The translations under genes were made by a program, and so were the position numbers. From contig NZ_CP031513.1 of NCBI RefSeq assembly GCF_003522965.1, positions 1,488,001 to 1,552,000 of the forward strand: a stretch of DNA of 64,000 nucleotides, in the 5' to 3' direction. This document shows, in pieces, positions 58,576 through 64,000 of this stretch. The stretch is from Bombilactobacillus bombi. Its GTDB lineage: Bacteria > Bacillota > Bacilli > Lactobacillales > Lactobacillaceae. Below the pieces are notes generated by a model. That model searched no databases, was not told the DNA's origin, and saw only the letters and a program-made list of their open reading frames with translations. The first letter of the stretch is position 1. The number at the start of each line of letters is the position of its first letter.

Positions 58576-59961
58576 TTGACAGAAATTACGGAGTTTGACA
58601 CAATTGCTGCTATTTCTACACCGCTTGGTGAAGGAGCAATTTCAATAGTTCGCCTGTCAGGTGAACAGGCAATAGAGATTGCTAATAAGGTAACACGTAA
58701 AGTGGATTTAACTCAAGTAGCCTCACACACCATTAATTATGGGCATGTTTTTGATCCAGAAACTGACCAAAATATTGATGAAGTGATGATTTCTGTGATG
58801 CGGGCTCCTAAAACCTTTACGCGAGAAGATGTTGTGGAAATTAATACTCATGGTGGGATTATGGCCACTAATTTGGTTTTGCAGACGTTATTAAGCAATG
58901 GCGCCCGGTTAGCAGAACCCGGGGAATTCACTAAACGAGCATTTTTGAATGGCAGAATTGATTTGACTCAGGCAGAGTCAGTAATGGATATTATTCGCGC
59001 TAAAACGGATAAGGCCATGCAACAAGCCTTGAATCAATTAGATGGTTCGTTAGCACATTTAATTCATAATTTACGCCAAGAAATCTTGGAAGTTTTGGCG
59101 CAAGTAGAAGTTAATATCGATTATCCGGAATATGATACTGATGAAATGACTACTAAATTACTTCTGGAAAAAGCACAAGAAGTTTCACAACAAATCGCCG
59201 GTTTGTTAAAAACAGCTAATGAAGGGCAAATTTTGAATCATGGATTACAAACAGCAATTATTGGCAAACCTAACGTGGGTAAATCTAGTTTGTTAAATGT
59301 TTTGGCACACCAGCAGCGCGCTATTGTTACCGACGTTGCAGGCACTACTCGAGATGTTATTGAACAAATGACTAATATTAATGGCATTCCGCTGCAATTA
59401 GTCGATACTGCTGGCATCCACGAAACTGACAATAAAGTAGAGCGTTTGGGTGTGGACCGCAGTTTACAAGCTATAAATGATGCAGATTTAGTTTTAATGT
59501 TATTAGATGGTAGTCGCCCTTTGGAAGCAGAAGATCAAAGATTACTATTTTTAACGCAAAATAAAAAACGAATTATTATTATTAATAAAATGGATTTACC
59601 ACAGGCCTTAGAGATAGAACAATTGCCAACAAATATACAGCAGGAAAATGTGGTGAAGATTTCTGCTGTCGCTCAGCAAGGAATTGATCAAATCGAAGAG
59701 CGAATAGAACAATTGTTTTTTACAGGAATTGAAAATACCGCCAATAACGCTGTTGTTACCAATGCTCGTCAAGTAGGCCTTTTAAAACAAGCGCAACAAG
59801 CTTTAGAAGATGTAAAAAGTGGTATTAAAAACCAAATGCCGATTGATTTGGTACAAATTGATATGACTAATTGTTGGGATAAATTAGGTGAAATTACGGG
59901 CGAAAGTGCTCCTGATGAATTAATTACGCAATTATTTAGCCAATTTTGTGTAGGAAAATAA
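58576..59961 (+). CDS. mnmE: tRNA modification GTPase MnmE
   Basis: 461 residues. TTG 58576 is chosen, with AGGAGG seven bases upstream. Formyl-tetrahydrofolate-binding N-terminal domain (about 1-118), helical domain, and G domain (about 215-375: [20 protein letters not shown]). The C-terminal CVGK is the family end. With MnmG it forms cmnm5U34 in tRNA wobble position. Confidence 0.97.
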   Translation: MTEITEFDTIAAISTPLGEGAISIVRLSGEQAIEIANKVTRKVDLTQVASHTINYGHVFDPETDQNIDEVMISVMRAPKTFTREDVVEINTHGGIMATNLVLQTLLSNGARLAEPGEFTKRAFLNGRIDLTQAESVMDIIRAKTDKAMQQALNQLDGSLAHLIHNLRQEILEVLAQVEVNIDYPEYDTDEMTTKLLLEKAQEVSQQIAGLLKTANEGQILNHGLQTAIIGKPNVGKSSLLNVLAHQQRAIVTDVAGTTRDVIEQMTNINGIPLQLVDTAGIHETDNKVERLGVDRSLQAINDADLVLMLLDGSRPLEAEDQRLLFLTQNKKRIIIINKMDLPQALEIEQLPTNIQQENVVKISAVAQQGIDQIEERIEQLFFTGIENTANNAVVTNARQVGLLKQAQQALEDVKSGIKNQMPIDLVQIDMTNCWDKLGEITGESAPDELITQLFSQFCVGK

Positions 59962-59983
59962 TAAAAGATGAGAGGGTTACTTG

Positions 59984-61906
59984 ATGCGAGAATATGATGT
60001 TCAAGAACATTACGATGTAATTGTCGTGGGAGCAGGTCACGCTGGCTGTGAGGCTGCTTTGGCAGCTGCACGTATGGGGCAAAAGACACTGTTGCTCACA
60101 ATTAATCTAGATATGGTTGCTTTTATGCCCTGCAATCCTTCAATTGGAGGACCAGCCAAAGGCATCGTAGTACGCGAAATTGATGCTTTGGGTGGTCAAA
60201 TGGGAAGGAATATTGATGCAACATATATTCAAATGCGCATGTTAAATACGGGCAAGGGACCTGCAGTGCGCGCTTTACGAGCTCAAGCAGATAAAAATGA
60301 ATATCACCGCGTAATGAAAGCAACTTTGGAGCAAGAACCTAATTTAACCTTACGCCAAGGTTTGGCCGATAAATTAATTGTAGAAAATGGTGTTTGTCAA
60401 GGTGTCATTACCAATACTGGTGCTCGTTATCACGCTCAGGCGGTTGTCTTAACTGCAGGTACTTCTTCACGGGGAAAAATTATTATTGGCGAGTTGATGT
60501 ATTCTTCTGGTCCTAATAATTCTTTGCCTTCAATAAAACTATCAGAAGATTTAGAACGTCGTGGTTTAAAATTGCAACGTTTTAAAACCGGTACGCCGCC
60601 ACGTGTCAATAAGGATTCTTTAGATTTTACACGAATGCAAGAACAACCGGGTGATGATACTCCGCGGGCCTTTTCTTATGAAACTAATCCCCAAGATTAT
60701 TTGCAAGAACAGATTTCTTGTTGGATGACGTATACTAATGAAAATACCCATCAAATTATTCGTGATAATTTAGATCGTGCACCAATGTTTTCTGGAATTA
60801 TTAAGGGTGTCGGTCCTCGTTACTGCCCTTCTATTGAAGATAAGGTTGTCCGATTTGCTGATAAACCACGGCACCAGTTATTTATTGAACCAGAAGGCAA
60901 AGATACCCAAGAATATTATGTAGGTGACTTTTCTACATCTATGCCTGAAGAAATTCAACAAAAAATGTTGCATTCTGTAGCTGGATTGGAACATGCTCAA
61001 ATGATGCGTCCAGGTTACGCTATCGAATATGATATTGTCGAACCGTGGCAATTAAAGCAGACTTTAGAAACTAAAAAAATTAAGAATTTGTATACAGCTG
61101 GACAAATGAATGGAACTTCAGGCTATGAAGAAGCTGCTGGTCAAGGCATTATTGCCGGTATTAATGCGGCTTTAAGAGTCCAAAATAAGGCTCCTTTCAT
61201 CTTAAAGCGTAATGAAGCCTATATTGGTGTGATGATTGATGATTTAGTTACTAAAGGAACAAATGAACCTTATCGGCTTTTGACTAGTCGTGCTGAATAT
61301 CGGCTTATTTTAAGACATGATAATGCTGACTTACGTTTGACAGAAAAAGGACACAAATTGGGATTAATTAGTGATGAGCGCTTTGCTAAATTACAGCAAA
61401 AACAGCAACAAATAGCTGCTGAAATGCAACGTTTAGCAACAACACGCATTAAACCTAATCAACAAGTTAATGAATTTTTAGCACAACAACAAATGCCTGC
61501 ATTGCAAGATGGCGTCATCGCTGCCGATTTCTTGAAAAGACCACAAGTACATTATCAAGATATTATTAATTTTATTGGTCCAGCAGCTACCCCCGTACCT
61601 GATGCTGTCAGCGAACAAGTGGAAATTTCTATTAAATATGCAGGTTATATCAAAAAAGAAGAGGCCCAAATAGCACATCTAAAAAAATTAGAAGCTAAAA
61701 AAATACCAGATAATATTGATTACGATGCAATTAGCGGTTTGGCTACAGAAGCCTTACAAAAGCTCAAAAAAATCAACCCTACGACAATTGCTCAAGCTGA
61801 GCGTATTTCAGGTGTCAATCCTGCAGATATCAGCATTCTCATGGTCTATATCCAACGCGGACGAATAGCTAAAGTTAGTGATCAAACTCAAAAAGTTAAC
61901 GATTAA
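59984..61906 (+). CDS. mnmG: tRNA modification enzyme MnmG
   Basis: 640 residues. FAD-binding [19 protein letters not shown] at about 14-32; also [10 protein letters not shown], and the family stretch GTPPRVN. Works with MnmE. ATG 59984 has AGAGGG upstream (TTG 59981 is also in frame). Its start is 22 bases after mnmE. Confidence 0.97.
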   Translation: MREYDVQEHYDVIVVGAGHAGCEAALAAARMGQKTLLLTINLDMVAFMPCNPSIGGPAKGIVVREIDALGGQMGRNIDATYIQMRMLNTGKGPAVRALRAQADKNEYHRVMKATLEQEPNLTLRQGLADKLIVENGVCQGVITNTGARYHAQAVVLTAGTSSRGKIIIGELMYSSGPNNSLPSIKLSEDLERRGLKLQRFKTGTPPRVNKDSLDFTRMQEQPGDDTPRAFSYETNPQDYLQEQISCWMTYTNENTHQIIRDNLDRAPMFSGIIKGVGPRYCPSIEDKVVRFADKPRHQLFIEPEGKDTQEYYVGDFSTSMPEEIQQKMLHSVAGLEHAQMMRPGYAIEYDIVEPWQLKQTLETKKIKNLYTAGQMNGTSGYEEAAGQGIIAGINAALRVQNKAPFILKRNEAYIGVMIDDLVTKGTNEPYRLLTSRAEYRLILRHDNADLRLTEKGHKLGLISDERFAKLQQKQQQIAAEMQRLATTRIKPNQQVNEFLAQQQMPALQDGVIAADFLKRPQVHYQDIINFIGPAATPVPDAVSEQVEISIKYAGYIKKEEAQIAHLKKLEAKKIPDNIDYDAISGLATEALQKLKKINPTTIAQAERISGVNPADISILMVYIQRGRIAKVSDQTQKVND

Positions 61907-61913
61907 TATGACT

Positions 61914-61951
61914 AATAAAAAAACTTCTCATAAGATTGAGAAGTTTTTTAT
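61914..61951. terminator. Bidirectional terminator mnmG / nagB
   Basis: AAAAACTTCTCA pairs with TGAGAAGTTTTT. Confidence 0.92.
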
Positions 61952-61963
61952 TTCCTGGGAAAT
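61950..61963. other. Noc-type binding site, one mismatch
   Basis: ATTTCCTGGGAAAT differs by one base from ATTTCCCGGGAAAT. It overlaps the terminator edge and lies just before the nagB stop. Confidence 0.4.
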
Positions 61964-61964
61964 G

Positions 61965-62669
61965 TTAATCCAATTTGGATGCAGCAGCTTCATCAACAAT
62001 GATGGTTGCATGTGGATGATTTTGCAAAATGCTAGCAGGACAATCTTCACTAATTGGTCCCTTAACAGTCTGATAAATTGCCTCAGCTTTGTTAGCACCC
62101 CAAGCCATTAATATAATATGTTTACTTTTCATAATTGAAGCAATACCCATTGAAATAGCTTCTTTAGGTACGTCATTTTTGTCTGTAAAAAAGCGTGCAT
62201 TAGCTTCAATAGTAGATTGTGTCAACTGAACACGATGAGTAGTACAGTCAAAAGGTGTCTTGGGTTCATTAAAACCAATATGGCCATTTTGACCGATGCC
62301 TAGGATTTGAATATCAATTGGATTATCAGCAATTATTTGATCATAATTTTTGATTTCGGCATCGATATCTGAAGCTACCCCATTAGGGACATAGGAATTT
62401 TTAAATTTTTTAAATTGGAATAAATTCTGATTCATAAAGTAGTGATAACTTTGAGGGTTATCGGCATCTAATCCAATATATTCATCTAAATTGATTGATG
62501 TTATTTGTGAAAAATCTAAATTACTCTTAACCATTTCTTGATATAATTTAATAGGTGTACTACCGGTCGCAAGACCCAATACGTGGGCATTATTTTGCAG
62601 TCCTTGAGCAATGAGTTCAAAAGCTTTTTGGCTACCACTTTGTTGATCTTTAACTTTGATAATTTCCAT
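61965..62669 (-). CDS. nagB: Glucosamine-6-phosphate deaminase
   Basis: 234 residues. Converts glucosamine-6-phosphate to fructose-6-phosphate and ammonia. [14 protein letters not shown] and NLDEYIG, plus [13 protein letters not shown] with the catalytic acid, are visible. ATG 62669 ([12 protein letters not shown]) has AGAGG upstream and gives the normal length; the longer frame has no ribosome site. Confidence 0.96.
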   Translation of the reverse strand: MEIIKVKDQQSGSQKAFELIAQGLQNNAHVLGLATGSTPIKLYQEMVKSNLDFSQITSINLDEYIGLDADNPQSYHYFMNQNLFQFKKFKNSYVPNGVASDIDAEIKNYDQIIADNPIDIQILGIGQNGHIGFNEPKTPFDCTTHRVQLTQSTIEANARFFTDKNDVPKEAISMGIASIMKSKHIILMAWGANKAEAIYQTVKGPISEDCPASILQNHPHATIIVDEAAASKLD

Positions 62670-63296
62670 AGTTTGTCGCCTCTCAATATTGGTATAGTCC
62701 AATAATAGCGCACCCTTCTTAAAAAGTCAATGAAGTAAGAAAAAGAGGGTAAGAAAAAACTTGGCTTTAACAGATAAAACAGATTCAAAACTTTGAATTT
62801 ATTTTATTTACTGTTTAGCGTAAGTTATTTATCATAATTAGCCCAATAAATTCACTGTTATTAATAGGATTTTTAATTCGTTTGAAACCACCTCTTTGCT
62901 TCATTACGGAATAAGTTTAATTGGTACATCTCTTTTAAGAAAGGAATCAAGGTCTGAGTATCAATGGGATTAGAAAAAGACCATAGTTTAAAACAAACTG
63001 GCCTTTTAGTTTAAAGTTCAAGGGCAGTAGTATTTTAAAAATCGAAAATATCTCCACTGCTACTCCTTGACGACGTTCTTGCTTGATTATAAAAAGTAAA
63101 ATCAAATCATGTTATAACTAAATTGTAAAATGTTATTAAATCTTAAACAAGAAGCACTCCCTAACGGTTCAAGGTGTTAAAAATAAATTATACAATTCTA
63201 AGAATAAAAATTAGAAAACATTAAAATATATAACAATAAAAACAGTACTAATAATGCTTTTTTTAATATTAAACACAAATAAAATTAAAAAATATA
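62670..63296. other. Gene-poor AT-rich region with a transposase-like remnant
   Basis: No intact gene seen. It includes the nagB leader and the decayed fragment annotated at 62873-63080; the rest shows only AT-rich DNA. Confidence 0.5.
62873..63080 (-). pseudogene. Possible decayed transposase fragment
   Basis: On the minus strand a short frame with DTQTLIPFLKEMYQ followed by more basic residues ends at TAA 62875-62873. An upstream stretch in another frame also reads like protein. The pattern recalls IS1182-like transposases, but this is from memory and weak. No terminal inverted repeats were found. Confidence 0.25.
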
Positions 63297-63326
63297 TTGA
63301 CTTTTAATTTTATTTTTAGATATAAT
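63297..63326 (+). promoter_or_regulatory. Promoter of the broken small secreted-protein gene
   Basis: TTGACT (63297-63302), 18 bases, TATAAT (63321-63326). Confidence 0.65.
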
Positions 63327-63364
63327 CTCATCATAAAAATTTATAAAAACATGAAGGTGTCACC

Positions 63365-63600
63365 AATGAAACAAAATATCAAAAGAGCAGGTACAATTAC
63401 CCTTTTAGCTATTTTACTCAGCGCAACAATAACTCCATCATGCTGGTGCAGCCACATTTAATAAAGAAGTCAAAAAAATAAATTTTAGATTATGGTAAGC
63501 AACAAGATCCTAAAGCATACGCAAAAATTCTTTAATCTATCATAAATGAACAAAGGAAATTATATTAGAAGCAACAGAAATGGATTTACAATATATTTAA
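63365..63600 (+). pseudogene. Decayed small secreted protein
   Basis: ATG 63365 with a good GAAGGTG ribosome site starts MKQNIKRAGTITLLAILL, a signal peptide. Continuation needs several frame changes: HAGAATFNKEVKK, then LDYGKQQDPKAYAKIL, then SIINEQRK and ILEATEMDLQYI ending at 63600. The promoter is intact but the gene is broken at several places. The family is not recognised; a small secreted peptide of about 75-80 residues. Confidence 0.5.
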
Positions 63601-63625
63601 ATTCAGTAAAGATGGGATACCAATA

Positions 63626-63805
63626 ATGAAAAAATTTGTAGAAAGACTAATACCATTAATACCTTTATACTTGCTTTTTTTGCCGTCTAGTTATTACTTT
63701 ATTCCATTATTTAAAAATAAAATATTAGGATTTATAGTAGTAACATCAATATGTTCGATAATATATATAATTGTAAGTAAACTTATAGAGTCAATAAAAA
63801 AATAA
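63626..63805 (+). CDS. Small membrane protein of unknown function
   Basis: 59 residues with two hydrophobic helices (about 8-27 and 33-52) and a basic tail. The ribosome site is weak (GATGGGA). Directly follows the broken secreted-protein gene, so it may have been a partner such as an immunity protein; that is speculation. Confidence 0.45.
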   Translation: MKKFVERLIPLIPLYLLFLPSSYYFIPLFKNKILGFIVVTSICSIIYIIVSKLIESIKK

Positions 63806-63838
63806 AAGCATAGGAAAATTTATGCTTTTATTTTTTTA
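63806..63838 (+). terminator. Terminator of the small membrane protein gene
   Basis: AAAAGCATA pairs with TATGCTTTT, followed by a T-run. The remaining 160 bases to the window end show nothing. Confidence 0.8.
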
Positions 63839-64000
63839 TTGGATTCTATCCTTTCTTTGTACTTAATATTTGAATAATTTTTGAATGCTTAATGAATATA
63901 AGAATATTAATGTTTGGTTTTTTTCTTATTAAATTTCAAGAAAATAGCATAGGTCTTATTCTAGTATTTTTATATATAGTTATTTTTGTTTATTAATAAA

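Overview
The window is AT-rich, low-GC Gram-positive DNA from a chromosome, and almost certainly from the family Lactobacillaceae. The main reasons are an intact origin with the order rpmH-dnaA-dnaN-yaaA-recF-gyrB-gyrA-rpsF-ssb-rpsR-gdpP-rplI-dnaB-purA, a walRKHIJ-htrA-rlmH block, an aggregation-promoting-factor type cell-wall protein, and SLAP-type surface domains. I cannot name the species from sequence alone.

Layout. (1) 1-10.3 kb is an accessory quorum-sensing and transport island. It holds a truncated membrane protein, two near-duplicate AgrC/ComD-like sensor kinases (only the second has its LytTR response regulator), a small Msa-like membrane protein with a two-gene ABC-2 transporter behind a LytTR-type direct repeat, and, convergently, a bacteriocin-export-like ABC transporter plus HlyD-like partner. 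That exporter lacks its peptidase cysteine and its H-loop histidine. (2) 10.4-18.9 kb is cell-wall control: apf with a WalR box, rlmH, a DnaA-box cluster, htrA and the wal operon. (3) 19-33.8 kb is mixed: tRNA-Lys, a glutamine-type ABC transporter, a DUF975-type protein, two SLAP-domain secreted hydrolases (one frameshifted), a 1.86-kb gene-free stretch with two perfect Noc-type sites and a probable small RNA, a GtrA-like protein, an APC permease, a class A PBP and two unknown exported proteins. (4) 33.8-54.4 kb runs leftward from the origin: purA, an unknown tandem-duplicated protein, dnaB, lrgBA with lytRS, rplI, gdpP, rpsR, ssb, a parS site, rpsF, gyrA, gyrB, recF, yaaA, dnaN and dnaA. (5) 54.4-54.8 kb plus 52.86-52.96 kb form a bipartite oriC with DnaA boxes, and a DnaA-trio element lies in the dnaA-dnaN gap. 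(6) 54.8-61.9 kb runs rightward: rpmH, rnpA, yidC, jag, a GlpT-type transporter with a cre site, mnmE and mnmG. After that come nagB, decayed DNA and a small membrane ORF.

How it works together. Replication genes point away from oriC on both sides. The Noc-type and parS-like sites around oriC suggest segregation and nucleoid-occlusion machinery encoded elsewhere. WalRK probably drives apf. The LytTR regulator at 5.8 kb probably drives the ABC operon at 2.3 kb through the direct repeat. No inducing-peptide gene could be identified with confidence. All functional statements are inferred from sequence patterns; no search was run.
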